From assembly GCA_021732365.1 (NCBI GenBank), contig JAKFVD010000018.1:1-64000 (forward strand): a stretch of 64,000 nucleotides of DNA, given 5' to 3'. Below the pieces are notes generated by a model. That model was not told the DNA's origin. It made no database searches and was given only the letters and a program-made list of their open reading frames with translations. Shown here piece after piece: positions 9,085 through 17,281 of the stretch. The stretch's first letter is position 1. Each line of letters begins with the position of its first letter. The translations under genes and the position numbers were made by a program. This DNA comes from Methylotenera sp. Its GTDB lineage: Bacteria; Pseudomonadota; Gammaproteobacteria; Burkholderiales; Methylophilaceae.

Positions 9085-9753
9085 TTAACTTCTCACTTCT
9101 AAACCATTTTTAACAGATTTAACACCCTCTACTTTAGAAACCACCTCTTCGGCTTTCATTTTAGCGGCAGCGTTATCCACAAAACCACTTAAAATCACTT
9201 CGCCATCACGCGTTTCAACGCTTATTTGCAGGCTTTTTAAATCAGTTGTGCCTAAAATTTCAGCCTTAGCCTTTGCCGTAATAATGCTGTCATCAATCAC
9301 GTCACCGACTGTTCTTTTTTCAGTTTCAGGCGCTTCAGCAACAACCATTGCGTCGCCCTCATTAGTAGGAACTGCCTGGGCAGAATCAGCTGAGCTTGCT
9401 TCATTCACATCGACATTCGATTTAGCAACTACTGGCCAAGCGCCTGTTTTAAAGTAAACATATTCATCTTGGTCAATATAGCCATCGCGGTTTGCGTCGG
9501 CCTTTGCAAAAGTAGTTTTATTAAACGCTTTGCCTTTTGATGCCTCGTTTGGCAGCAATAAACCGTTACCTGTACTATCCAAAGCCGCAAACTCAACCGC
9601 TAGCGGTGATTGCCATCTGGCGTTGTTATAAATATCTGTGGTGACTTCTGCAAAAACAGTGTTTGCTGCTGTGCCCAATGTAACCGAGCCAAGCGCAAAA
9701 GTGATTGCAATAGCTAGAGGTTTAAACGTATTTTTCATGTTGGTTTTCATCAT
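9085..9753 (-). CDS. Periplasmic EF-hand + BON domain protein (paralogue 1)
   Basis: Predicted exported 222-residue protein. A Sec signal peptide covers about residues 1-36 (hydrophobic LAIAITFALGSVTLG, cleavage near VFA-EV). Two EF-hand-like calcium loops follow, DSTGNGLLLPNE (degenerate) and DANRDGYIDQDE (good). A linker of about 40 residues is next, then a C-terminal BON domain with the GEVILSGFVDNAAAK pattern. BON domains bind phospholipid and are found in OsmY-like envelope-stress proteins. It is a clear paralogue of the next gene. AGGAG precedes a doubled ATG, so the start is at 9753 or 9750. Calcium dependence is an inference. Confidence 0.85.
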   Translation of the reverse strand: MMKTNMKNTFKPLAIAITFALGSVTLGTAANTVFAEVTTDIYNNARWQSPLAVEFAALDSTGNGLLLPNEASKGKAFNKTTFAKADANRDGYIDQDEYVYFKTGAWPVVAKSNVDVNEASSADSAQAVPTNEGDAMVVAEAPETEKRTVGDVIDDSIITAKAKAEILGTTDLKSLQISVETRDGEVILSGFVDNAAAKMKAEEVVSKVEGVKSVKNGLEVRS

Positions 9754-9786
9754 ATTGCTCCTATTAAGTTGTGCAAAAATTCAATA

Positions 9787-10305
9787 TTAACTTTTAACAA
9801 CTAAGCTATTTTTAACTGATTTAACGCCCTCAATTTTTGAAACAATTGTTTCAGCTTTTACTCTTGAAAGTTCATCATCCACAAAGCCGCTTAAAATCAC
9901 ATCGCCTTTGTAAGTTTTAACACTAATTTGCAAACTTTTTAGATTTTTTTCAGCCAACAACTCTGCCTTGGCTTTAGATGTAATCACACTATCAGAGGCT
10001 ACTCTTTTCACCACTTTTTGCTGTGATGCCGATTTGTAATTAGCGTATTCTTCTTGATTCAGCGTATCGTTACGGTCGATGTCAGCACTTTCAAAATGTT
10101 TTGCAGTGAATAATTTATCTTTTGCTGCTTCAATACGTGTTAAGTTTTGGTTACTGTTAGTATCTAATTTATTAAATTCTGCTGCTAACGGCGCTTGATT
10201 TTCTTGCACTGTCTCAGCATCGTATGCAAGTGCTTGCATGTTGGTGGCGCCAAAAGCCAGTGCAATTGCGAATGTTGCAGATTTTAAAGGTGTAGTGATG
10301 TTCAT
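9787..10305 (-). CDS. Periplasmic EF-hand + BON domain protein (paralogue 2)
   Basis: A 172-residue exported protein with signal peptide, two EF-hand-like loops (DTNSNQNLTRIE and DIDRNDTLNQEE) and a C-terminal BON domain ending in VEGVKSVKN. It shares the layout and much of the C-terminal sequence with its neighbour but has a shorter linker. The start is ATG 10305, preceded by GAGGAG at a 7-base distance. The longer frame beginning at 10320 would place that ribosome-binding site inside the coding region. The two paralogues lie 33 bases apart and are probably co-transcribed. Confidence 0.85.
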   Translation of the reverse strand: MNITTPLKSATFAIALAFGATNMQALAYDAETVQENQAPLAAEFNKLDTNSNQNLTRIEAAKDKLFTAKHFESADIDRNDTLNQEEYANYKSASQQKVVKRVASDSVITSKAKAELLAEKNLKSLQISVKTYKGDVILSGFVDDELSRVKAETIVSKIEGVKSVKNSLVVKS

Positions 10306-10397
10306 GGTAAAGCTCCTCATAAGTTAAGTTAAGAGGCAATACCAAACATTGATTGAATGATTTTGCCATGAGTGCATGTTACGCATTTGGCAAAACC

Positions 10398-10448
10398 AAA
10401 AAAGCCCAGCTTTGACTGATTATGCTGTCAGAAACAGACTACAGCTGG
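10398..10448 (-). terminator. Terminator of the histidine kinase gene
   Basis: Read on the minus strand, CCAGCT (10448-10443) pairs with AGCTGG (10411-10406), with an inner CTGA/TCAG pairing. It is followed by TTTTTT at 10403-10398. Confidence 0.6.
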
Positions 10449-10484
10449 ACTAAGATAGCTGGACTAAGATAGCTGGACTAAAAT
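10443..10484 (+). repeat. Three tandem 14-bp repeats
   Basis: AGCTGGACTAAGAT occurs at 10443-10456 and 10457-10470, with a third copy ending AAAT at 10471-10484. The block lies just beyond the 3' end of the histidine kinase gene, and the first copy supplies one arm of its terminator. Confidence 0.9.
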
Positions 10485-10500
10485 TTTGAAGTAAAAGCAA

Positions 10501-11973
10501 TTAAACGGCCGCAACATCCAATGGAATTAAAGCACGAATAAGCACGCCTTTTTCTGGCTCGCTCATCATTTCAAAATGCCCGCCAATTGCCAACACGCGG
10601 TGACGCATGCCAGATAAGCCATGGGTATTGCCGTCTAGCGCATTCAGATCTACGCCAACGCCGTTATCTTCTATTTCCAGTTTTAAATAATGGCTATCAA
10701 CCATAATATCCACTGCGATAGTGGTTGCTTTTGCATACTTGTTTGCATTATTCAAGGTCTCTTGCACAATGCGATACGCCACTAGGCTAATTGTTTCGTT
10801 GAGTTTAGTATTTTCATCAGGCAGATTTAACCTTAATTGCCACTGGTTACGCTCAGCCGCATCGTTAATCAGCGATTGCAACGCAGGCCAAAAACCAAAT
10901 GTAGACAACATCGATGGATGCAGTTCTTGCACGATATGACGCTGATATTGAATGCCCTGATCGACATAACTGCTGGTTTTGCGCAATTTATCCACCACTT
11001 CAGTCGACACATCGGGGGCAACAGCTTTCATCTTTTTCATCACCCAAGCAATATCCATTTTGGTTGCAGTAAAAATTGAGCCTAACTCATCATGCAACTC
11101 GCGTGATAACTTTTGTCGTTCTCTTTCTACGTCTGCCTGGTAATCTAATGCCAGACTGCGCAGTAATTTAGTTTGCTGCTGTAGTTTTTCTTCATAGACT
11201 GCATTTTCTCTTTGTACGCGCAACTGCAGATCGCTCTTAATGGCAATCTCTGCCAGTAATTGTTTAATGACCAATACAACTAACCATATCAATATTAAAG
11301 CGCCAGCAAAAATCGAAATGCGTGCAATTAAAATGGTGTCTAAACGCGCCTTAATTTTTGCGTTCAAACTATCGTTTTGTTTTTTAATCAGAGAGTTGGT
11401 GTGATCCATGAATTTCTTCATTTCAACCAAACCCTCATCCAGATTCACCACCTGCCTTGCCTCTTGCTCATTGCCCGATTTAACTAAGTTAATAGTAACT
11501 TTCATTTCTGCTGCTTTGGATTCTAAACTGGCATAAATAATTTTCACCCATTCGCGGCCTCTTATTTCTTCTTCGCCCACCGATGTGCGAATCACCAAGT
11601 TTTCAATTTGTCTGATATTTTCTCTGGCCTCATTTAATGCATCATTAAATGGTTCAATATAACCTGATCTGCCAGTATAGAGATAGCCACGCTGCGCGCT
11701 TTCGGCTTTGTATAAATTGGTTTTTAAATCATGTAACAGAACAATGTTTGATCTGACTTGGCCAATCACGACATCTTGCCGACCAATCGATAGTATCCAG
11801 TTGTCGCTGTATAAAACCGATATCATCGTAATAAGCAAAGCCACTGCAAGCATGGCTATTGTGTGGCCGCCCAGCAAAGTGATCAGCCGCTCAAAACCAC
11901 GCCAGCAACGGTCAATCATCTTCTTGGTTTTTTCTACTACTATGTGGGTAAACTTTTGTAGATTTTCATTCAA
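10501..11973 (-). CDS. CHASE3-type sensor histidine kinase (NarX/HisKA_3 class)
   Basis: Membrane sensor kinase of 490 residues. TM1 is at about 37-57. A periplasmic helical CHASE3-like sensor with the ESAQRGYLYTG motif (91-101) follows, then TM2 at about 215-237 and a coiled coil. The HisKA_3 dimerisation domain has phospho-acceptor His294 (SRELHDELGS). The HATPase domain has an N-box (QETLNNA, 404-410), G1 DNGVG (436-440) and G2 HGLSGM (451-456). HisKA_3 kinases pair with NarL/LuxR regulators; the one at 13.6 kb is the likely partner. The start used here is TTG 11973; ATG 11919 is an alternative. Confidence 0.88.
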   Translation of the reverse strand: MNENLQKFTHIVVEKTKKMIDRCWRGFERLITLLGGHTIAMLAVALLITMISVLYSDNWILSIGRQDVVIGQVRSNIVLLHDLKTNLYKAESAQRGYLYTGRSGYIEPFNDALNEARENIRQIENLVIRTSVGEEEIRGREWVKIIYASLESKAAEMKVTINLVKSGNEQEARQVVNLDEGLVEMKKFMDHTNSLIKKQNDSLNAKIKARLDTILIARISIFAGALILIWLVVLVIKQLLAEIAIKSDLQLRVQRENAVYEEKLQQQTKLLRSLALDYQADVERERQKLSRELHDELGSIFTATKMDIAWVMKKMKAVAPDVSTEVVDKLRKTSSYVDQGIQYQRHIVQELHPSMLSTFGFWPALQSLINDAAERNQWQLRLNLPDENTKLNETISLVAYRIVQETLNNANKYAKATTIAVDIMVDSHYLKLEIEDNGVGVDLNALDGNTHGLSGMRHRVLAIGGHFEMMSEPEKGVLIRALIPLDVAAV

Positions 11974-12098
11974 AACGTGTAATCACTTTCTGACATCAAA
12001 ATCAGATTATAGCTTCTAAAACAGTTGCCTGCGGCTGGGTTATGGTACGAGTTGCTATTATTTTACATTTATTATTACATTTCCATTAAGGACTAATC

Positions 12099-12272
12099 AT
12101 GCTGTATTACGCACTCGTTTTTTTCGTTATCGCCATTGTTGCAGGTTTATTAGGATTTAAAGGTGTGGAATCTGGCGCGACCAAAATCGCAAAATTTTTC
12201 TTCTTTATATTTATTGTATTGGCCTTATTGGTTGTAGGCGCCGCAGTGCTTGGCATTAAGTTGATATTTTAA
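12099..12272 (+). CDS. DUF1328 small membrane protein (copy 1)
   Basis: A 57-residue protein starting MLYYALVFFVIAIVAGLLGF, with two hydrophobic helices separated by KGVESGATKIAK. This is the DUF1328 (YtjA) signature. Function is unknown; the family is common in stress-induced loci. ATG 12099 follows AAGGA at a 7-base distance. It is the first of two tandem copies. Confidence 0.85.
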   Translation: MLYYALVFFVIAIVAGLLGFKGVESGATKIAKFFFFIFIVLALLVVGAAVLGIKLIF

Positions 12273-12407
12273 AAATTAAAATGCTCTGTCAGCGCATTCT
12301 GACAAGAGTTTCAGAAAAAAGCCGCTGATTGTAAGCAAGCCGCCTGCGTATAGTTGCAACTGTGCATTTGCATTTGTTATTACACGTACTTAATTAGGAG
12401 GTTCAAG

Positions 12408-12566
12408 ATGCTGCATTACACCGTTGTATTTTTTGTTATCGCAATTATTGCCGCTGTGTTTGGTTTTGGCGGCATCTCTGCTGGCGCAACTGAAATTGCA
12501 AAAATCTTATTTTTTGTGTTTTTAATTGTGACCATCATTTCGTTCTTAATGGGTAGAAAACGTTAA
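12408..12566 (+). CDS. DUF1328 small membrane protein (copy 2)
   Basis: A 52-residue protein starting [20 protein letters not shown], with two helices around a [12 protein letters not shown] loop and a basic end (MGRKRR-like, ...LMGRKR). It is a paralogue of the preceding gene. ATG 12408 is preceded by a perfect AGGAGG at 12396-12401 with a 6-base gap; the longer frame from 12354 is rejected on this ground. Confidence 0.88.
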   Translation: MLHYTVVFFVIAIIAAVFGFGGISAGATEIAKILFFVFLIVTIISFLMGRKR

Positions 12567-12621
12567 TTTTTTCGACCATTTTAATGGTTAACTATTTTTA
12601 ATTGATATAAAGGAATTCACC

Positions 12622-13044
12622 ATGTTTAGCTCAAACAAACAAGAAGATTTAAAAGATAAAGTGACACATTTAGCTGATAACGTTAAAGACAATGTTGGCG
12701 ATGTTGCCAACGATGTAAGACATAGTGCCGAAAAAATTGGCCAAAACTTACAACAAAAAACCACAGAAACCAAACACGAAGCGATGAACGTGATTGACAG
12801 TTTAAAATCGTTAATTAATCAATACACAAGCTCTAGCAATGTGTCTGATATTAAAAATCAGATTTTAGACAAAGCCTATGAATTAAAAGGCACGGTTCAA
12901 GATGAAGTTTCGCACGCTTACAGCACTGGCAAAGAGCGCACCGTGCAAACAGTGCAAGAAAAACCATTGCTTAGCCTAGGTTTAGCGATTGGTGCTGGCG
13001 TGTTGTTAGGTTATATTTTAGGTTCTAAGCAATCTTCTAAATAA
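12622..13044 (+). CDS. YqjD/ElaB-like (DUF883) membrane-anchored protein
   Basis: A 140-residue protein made of a long amphipathic, charged helical region (about 1-110, with repeats of the form LADNVKDNVGDVAND). One C-terminal membrane segment follows at about 116-135 (LGLAIGAGVLLGYILG). This is the DUF883 layout; E. coli relatives YqjD/ElaB/YgaM are tail-anchored, stationary-phase proteins reported to bind ribosomes. It lies upstream of a YqjE-like gene, as in E. coli. Confidence 0.85.
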   Translation: MFSSNKQEDLKDKVTHLADNVKDNVGDVANDVRHSAEKIGQNLQQKTTETKHEAMNVIDSLKSLINQYTSSSNVSDIKNQILDKAYELKGTVQDEVSHAYSTGKERTVQTVQEKPLLSLGLAIGAGVLLGYILGSKQSSK

Positions 13045-13067
13045 TCTACACAACCCGAGACTTAACC

Positions 13068-13550
13068 ATGTTAAAAACTGCGCTTAAATTGATTGCTCAA
13101 TTACTCATCACCAAATTTATACGTAATCGTGTAGAGGAGCACATGAGTCAAAATAGTGAGAATCATTTTGGCGCAGTCAAAAAGAGTATGGCGGCGTTGC
13201 TAGAAAGCCACGCCGTCCTCTTTAAAAGCCAGTTTCATCATGATGTAAAACGTATGGTGAATAGCTTTTTAGGGTTTATGTTTATTTTGCTGGCCACTAT
13301 TTGTACTGGCTTAACAGGCTTAATGTGGTTATTCGCAACCGCTTGGAACAGCGAAAATCGCGATATTATTTTAGGAACCACCATGATTTTACCCATTATT
13401 TTAAGCATTATTGTGTATCTCGTTATACGTCAATCTTGGAAAAAACAACCGCTGTTACAGCAATCTATGGTACAAATTGAACAAGATTGGCAAGTGTTCA
13501 AAAACGGCTTAGATGGAACAGCCGATATATCAGATGAGGCCAATCAATAA
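13068..13550 (+). CDS. YqjE-like / phage-holin-superfamily membrane protein
   Basis: A 160-residue inner-membrane protein with a basic amphipathic N-terminal part and two membrane segments at about 66-90 and 104-123. A soluble C-terminal tail follows. The position 23 bases after the YqjD-like gene and the layout match the yqjD-yqjE pair. No catalytic motif is present. Confidence 0.75.
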   Translation: MLKTALKLIAQLLITKFIRNRVEEHMSQNSENHFGAVKKSMAALLESHAVLFKSQFHHDVKRMVNSFLGFMFILLATICTGLTGLMWLFATAWNSENRDIILGTTMILPIILSIIVYLVIRQSWKKQPLLQQSMVQIEQDWQVFKNGLDGTADISDEANQ

Positions 13551-13574
13551 TCTTTTCTTAACGAGTTTAATCAC

Positions 13575-14207
13575 ATGAAAAACGTTTTATTGGTCGATGA
13601 TCACAGCATTGTGCGTCAGGGCTTAAAAAATTTAATCGCACTAGAATCTGATTTAACCGTCACAGGTGAAGCGGGTTCTGGCTTAGAAGCGATTAATTTA
13701 GTGCGTAAAAATCAATATGATATTGTGGTGCTAGATATTTCGATGCCTGATAAAAATGGTGTTGATACCTTACATGATTTAAAACATGTATCCCCAGATT
13801 TGCCGGTGCTGATATTGAGCGGCTATGCCGAAGCCCAATATGCACTGAATTTGATTCGTAACGGTTGTAAGGGCTATTTGTCGAAAGATGCCGATTCAGA
13901 TGAAATCATCAAGGCCATCAGAACAATTGCCAATGGCAAACGCTATATATCGGCTGAATTAGCTGAATTAATGAGCGAGCAGCTTAGCCACCCTACCGAA
14001 AAACAATTGCACGAAACCTTAAGCGATCGCGAATTTCAGGTATTTTTTAAGCTGGCAGGTGGTTTAAGTGCCACGGAAATTGGCACCGAGCTCAATATTA
14101 GCGTTAAAACGGTTAGCACTTATCGCTCGCGTATTTTAGAAAAAATGAGCCTTAAAACCAATGCGGACTTAACCTATTATGCGATTAAAAATGGGTTAAT
14201 CACTTAA
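13575..14207 (+). CDS. NarL/LuxR-type response regulator
   Basis: A 210-residue DNA-binding response regulator. The receiver domain begins NVLLVDDHSIVRQGL, the phospho-acceptor is Asp54 (VVLDISMPD) and the conserved Lys lies in GYLSKDAD. The C-terminal LuxR helix-turn-helix contains LSDREFQVFFKLAGG and EIGTELNISVKTVSTYRSRILEK. It is probably phosphorylated by the HisKA_3 kinase encoded on the other strand at 10.5-12.0 kb. It lies 24 bases after the YqjE-like gene and overlaps the next gene by one base. Confidence 0.92.
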   Translation: MKNVLLVDDHSIVRQGLKNLIALESDLTVTGEAGSGLEAINLVRKNQYDIVVLDISMPDKNGVDTLHDLKHVSPDLPVLILSGYAEAQYALNLIRNGCKGYLSKDADSDEIIKAIRTIANGKRYISAELAELMSEQLSHPTEKQLHETLSDREFQVFFKLAGGLSATEIGTELNISVKTVSTYRSRILEKMSLKTNADLTYYAIKNGLIT

Positions 14208-14782
14208 TGCATTCAAATCAACCATCTGTAGCCGCTTGTCAGACAAATCCCGATATTTTAAATATTGACAGTCGCTTACAATATGGTTTACATAAACAAT
14301 CTTTGTCAGTAATGCATAAAATGTCCGTTTTTGAAAACAATGTTTCGAATAAATCTGCTTCTAGCAAAAGCAGAGTATTGCAACCAGAACCCATGAAAAT
14401 GCTGCTGGTAGAAGACTCGACTTTACTGCGCGAGGTGTTGTTTGAAACGATTAATAACCTGAGCAACGTGAGTGTGACTGGCACTGCCGCCACGCGCCGT
14501 AAAGCGATTCATTTATTAGATGAAACACAGTTTGATATTTTGCTACTAGACATTGAATTGGCAGAGGGCAACGGTTTTGAAGTGATTCAGCATATTCAAA
14601 AACAAGATTATCCGTTTAAACAACCCATCCTCATCATGCTCACCAATCATGCTCACCCGCACTATCGTAGCTTGGCCAAAAGCTTGGGCGTGCATTACTT
14701 TTTTGATAAATCGATGGATTTTGACTTGGCGATTGAAGCCATAGAGTTAGAGGCCAATCGCTTTTCAAACGCTCAACATTAA
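14207..14782 (+). CDS. Receiver-only response regulator with N-terminal extension
   Basis: A 191-residue protein. Residues 1-62 show no recognised domain and are polar. Residues 63-185 form a CheY-like receiver (MKMLLVEDSTLLREV) with Asp115 (ILLLDIELAE), Thr146 and Lys168 as the conserved set. There is no output domain. TAATG couples it to the preceding regulator. ATG 14393 (Met63) would give a plain single-domain receiver and is a real alternative start. It may act as a phosphate sink or bind a partner protein. Confidence 0.8.
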   Translation: MHSNQPSVAACQTNPDILNIDSRLQYGLHKQSLSVMHKMSVFENNVSNKSASSKSRVLQPEPMKMLLVEDSTLLREVLFETINNLSNVSVTGTAATRRKAIHLLDETQFDILLLDIELAEGNGFEVIQHIQKQDYPFKQPILIMLTNHAHPHYRSLAKSLGVHYFFDKSMDFDLAIEAIELEANRFSNAQH

Positions 14783-14796
14783 TGCCGTATTAACGC

Positions 14797-15270
14797 ATGT
14801 TTACACTTCAAACATGGGAACTCACTAGCTATATTGTCACCGCCTTTGGTTTGCCACTGGGTATATTTGCTTTTATTTGGCAGCAACGCAAAGAGCGCGA
14901 AAACGAAGAGGAAGCGGTTTACCAGCTTTTATCTGACGCCTACACCGATTTTTTAATGCTGGTGATGCAAAACGCCGATCTTAAATTACGTTCGCAATGT
15001 GAAATTAGCGATTTAACCGAAGAACAGCGCGAGCGCATTCAAGTCATGTTTGAAATATTAATATCTTTGTTTGAACGCGCATATTTATTGGCTTACGAAG
15101 ACAATATGTCTGGCAAGCAACTGCGTAGATGGGCATCTTGGGACGACTATATGCGCGAATGGTGTCAGCGCGATGACTTTAGATTGACCTTGCCGCGTTT
15201 ATTGCAGGGTGAAGACGCAGATTTTGCCAGCTACATACAAAAAATCGCAAGTGAAAAGCATATTAAGTAA
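14797..15270 (+). CDS. Single-TM hypothetical protein
   Basis: Function not recognised. The 157-residue protein has one N-terminal membrane segment (about 9-27, TSYIVTAFGLPLGIFAFIW), a charged coiled segment (QQRKERENEEEA) and then a helical cytoplasmic domain. That domain is rich in aromatic and acidic residues and includes WASWDDYMREWCQRDDF. Its place 14 bases after a receiver gene suggests the same transcript. Confidence 0.65.
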   Translation: MFTLQTWELTSYIVTAFGLPLGIFAFIWQQRKERENEEEAVYQLLSDAYTDFLMLVMQNADLKLRSQCEISDLTEEQRERIQVMFEILISLFERAYLLAYEDNMSGKQLRRWASWDDYMREWCQRDDFRLTLPRLLQGEDADFASYIQKIASEKHIK

Positions 15271-15339
15271 AAAAATATCAAGTGAGGAAATATTAAGTGA
15301 AGTGCTCACCAAACCCAAATAACAACGATTGGAAACTGC

Positions 15340-15789
15340 ATGAATATTTATGAAGCATTAAGAGAAAGCCACGACGAGCAAAGAAAACTTTGCGCAGAAC
15401 TACTAGCCAGCGAACCCAACGCACAACTGCGCAAGCAAATGTTTAAATCGTTAAAAGTAGAGCTAGAAGCCCACGCCGCCGCAGAAGAACGTTTTTTGTA
15501 CTGCCCCATTATGATGGAAGATGCTGGCTTATCGATATCGCGCCACGCCTTGTCAGAACATCATGAAATGGAAGAATTGATGGAAGAACTCACCACCAAC
15601 GACCCCACCGTGCAAGACTGGCTAACCCGCGCTAAAGCCCTATGCGACAAAGTAAATCACCATTTAGATGAAGAAGAAAAAGCGTTTTTTCAATTGTCTG
15701 GCAAATTGCTCAGCGATAAACAAAAAAATAGTTTAGCGACCGATTATTTAGCCGATTTTGAACGCATGAAAATCAAATATAGCAGCTAG
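15340..15789 (+). CDS. Hemerythrin-like HHE domain protein
   Basis: A 149-residue four-helix cytoplasmic protein expected to bind a di-iron centre. Candidate ligands follow the HHE pattern: His11 (ESHDEQ), His45 and Glu49/50 (EAHAAAEERF), His74/75 (SEHHEMEE), His107/108 (VNHHLDEEE) and Glu111/112. HHE proteins sense or store oxygen, NO or iron, or repair iron-sulfur centres; which applies here is unknown. Confidence 0.87.
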   Translation: MNIYEALRESHDEQRKLCAELLASEPNAQLRKQMFKSLKVELEAHAAAEERFLYCPIMMEDAGLSISRHALSEHHEMEELMEELTTNDPTVQDWLTRAKALCDKVNHHLDEEEKAFFQLSGKLLSDKQKNSLATDYLADFERMKIKYSS

Positions 15790-15827
15790 ACTTAACACAT
15801 TTTTTGGGTGAAATTTTTGGTTAAGTC

Positions 15828-16262
15828 ATGATTAAAAACGTCTTTCAATCTTCCAGTGATCGCTGGAAAACAGCAGCCAGATTATTTGTAACTACTTGGT
15901 TTGTGATTGGCGGTGTGATGCACTTTGCTAATCCCGAACCTTTTTTGCGCATTATGCCGCCGTATATTCCTTACCATTTAGCCTGTGTTTATATCAGCGG
16001 CGCGTTTGAATTACTAGGCGCGATTGGCTTATGGGTTAAGCCTGTGAGAAATTTGGCGGGTTATGGATTAATGTTGCTCACCACTATCGTCACGTTGGCA
16101 AATGTGCACATGTACCAACATCCCGATTTATTTCCCAGCATTCCAGAGTGGCTATTAGTTGTGCGTTTCCCTGTACAAGTGGCTTTAATCTGGCTTATTT
16201 GGTGGTGCTCAAGGCCAAACAAGCCAAGCGGTTATGTCAATATCAAATTACCTATCAATTAA
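15828..16262 (+). CDS. DoxX-like membrane protein
   Basis: A 144-residue inner-membrane protein with four hydrophobic segments. It has the family motif VIGGVMHFANPEPFLRIMPPYIP followed by the GAFELLGAIGLW helix, characteristic of DoxX/DoxD-like proteins. The substrate is unknown. It converges with the TraB/GumN gene after only four bases. Confidence 0.82.
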   Translation: MIKNVFQSSSDRWKTAARLFVTTWFVIGGVMHFANPEPFLRIMPPYIPYHLACVYISGAFELLGAIGLWVKPVRNLAGYGLMLLTTIVTLANVHMYQHPDLFPSIPEWLLVVRFPVQVALIWLIWWCSRPNKPSGYVNIKLPIN

Positions 16263-16266
16263 GTTT

Positions 16267-17127
16267 TTACTTAGCAACCTTAGTTAATTTAAAGCCTGCT
16301 TTTTTAAACGCTTCAATCAATCCTGTTTTGCCTGCCAAATGCGATGCGCCAACCGCGATAAATACTGGCTTTTCATTCGCCACCTTAATGCTACCCTCTG
16401 CCATCACCACATTGCGCTCATCTAATAATTTAGTCTTCATTTTTGCCCAAATTGGTTTAGGCAACATGCCGCCTGTGATTTTTTCATCTAATGCACTAAT
16501 TTTGTCAGAGTCACCTTCTAAATAAGCAGCAATTAATCTCTCAAAATCCGCTTCTTTTTGTTCTTGCGTGCGTTTCAACACGGCGCGCAACATCACTAAT
16601 TGCTCTTCACGACTAAAATCATCCATCACGCCAAAATGCGTTTTGGCACTTTCTAAACCCTCAACATCTTTTAACAAATCTTCAGAAGTTGTCATCAAAA
16701 TATTATCCTGCGCAAACGGTGTTTGCGGCTTGGGCAAATCAAACACCACCGCCAGCAGCCAAGGCTTCATCTGCATCGCCGCATCTAAATGCATCACATG
16801 AAAATCCGCTAATTCACGCACTTGTTCAAGCTCTTGCTCAGTTAGCATTTCGCGCAAAGTAGCGTCTTTCATCAACAGTACAGTCGGGTCATTGTTATCC
16901 TGCTTAGTCTCCATCACAAACGTATCCACGCTTTTGATCGCATTAATCACATTCGGCGAAAAACTGGTGATGCGATTATCATCGGTATGCATCGTACCAA
17001 ATAGATAACTGACAATACCAGTAGGTGACTCCATTTTCCAAAACAAGCCTTTTTCGGTAGCTTGCACTTGTGATGTGACAAAAAAACTAAGCAATATCAG
17101 AAACTTAAATATTATAGGCAAACGCAT
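16267..17127 (-). CDS. TraB/GumN family protein
   Basis: A 286-residue exported protein with a signal peptide at about 1-23 (cleavage near VQA-TE). The mature part starts GLFWKMESPTGIVSYLFGTMHTDD, with the GT.H motif of the Tiki/TraB/GumN metalloprotease-like superfamily. It ends with VGASHLAGKTGLIEAFKKAGF, containing the second conserved His (GASHL). Peptidase activity is inferred from the superfamily only. Confidence 0.86.
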   Translation of the reverse strand: MRLPIIFKFLILLSFFVTSQVQATEKGLFWKMESPTGIVSYLFGTMHTDDNRITSFSPNVINAIKSVDTFVMETKQDNNDPTVLLMKDATLREMLTEQELEQVRELADFHVMHLDAAMQMKPWLLAVVFDLPKPQTPFAQDNILMTTSEDLLKDVEGLESAKTHFGVMDDFSREEQLVMLRAVLKRTQEQKEADFERLIAAYLEGDSDKISALDEKITGGMLPKPIWAKMKTKLLDERNVVMAEGSIKVANEKPVFIAVGASHLAGKTGLIEAFKKAGFKLTKVAK

Positions 17128-17255
17128 TTATATTTTTTCCTGTTGGTTAATGGTTAAGTATGCATTATGAACCGCAAACACAAAGGCAAGTTCAATCATG
17201 CATACTTTTATGTACTTCACCAGCTTAAACGAAACTTATTCGTTAAGTTGTAATC

Positions 17256-17274
17256 TGTAAACTATCAGTTTACA
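17256..17274 (+). promoter_or_regulatory. Palindromic operator of higBA
   Basis: TGTAAACT-ATC-AGTTTACA, a perfect 8+3+8 palindrome ending 7 bases before the higB ATG. Its position and symmetry fit autoregulation by the HigA helix-turn-helix dimer. Confidence 0.65.
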
Positions 17275-17281
17275 ATCAATA

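Noticed and set aside
13068-13550. Phage holin from a prophage remnant
   Set aside because: The protein is holin-like by superfamily name only; its YqjD neighbour and lack of other phage genes favour the YqjE-type role.
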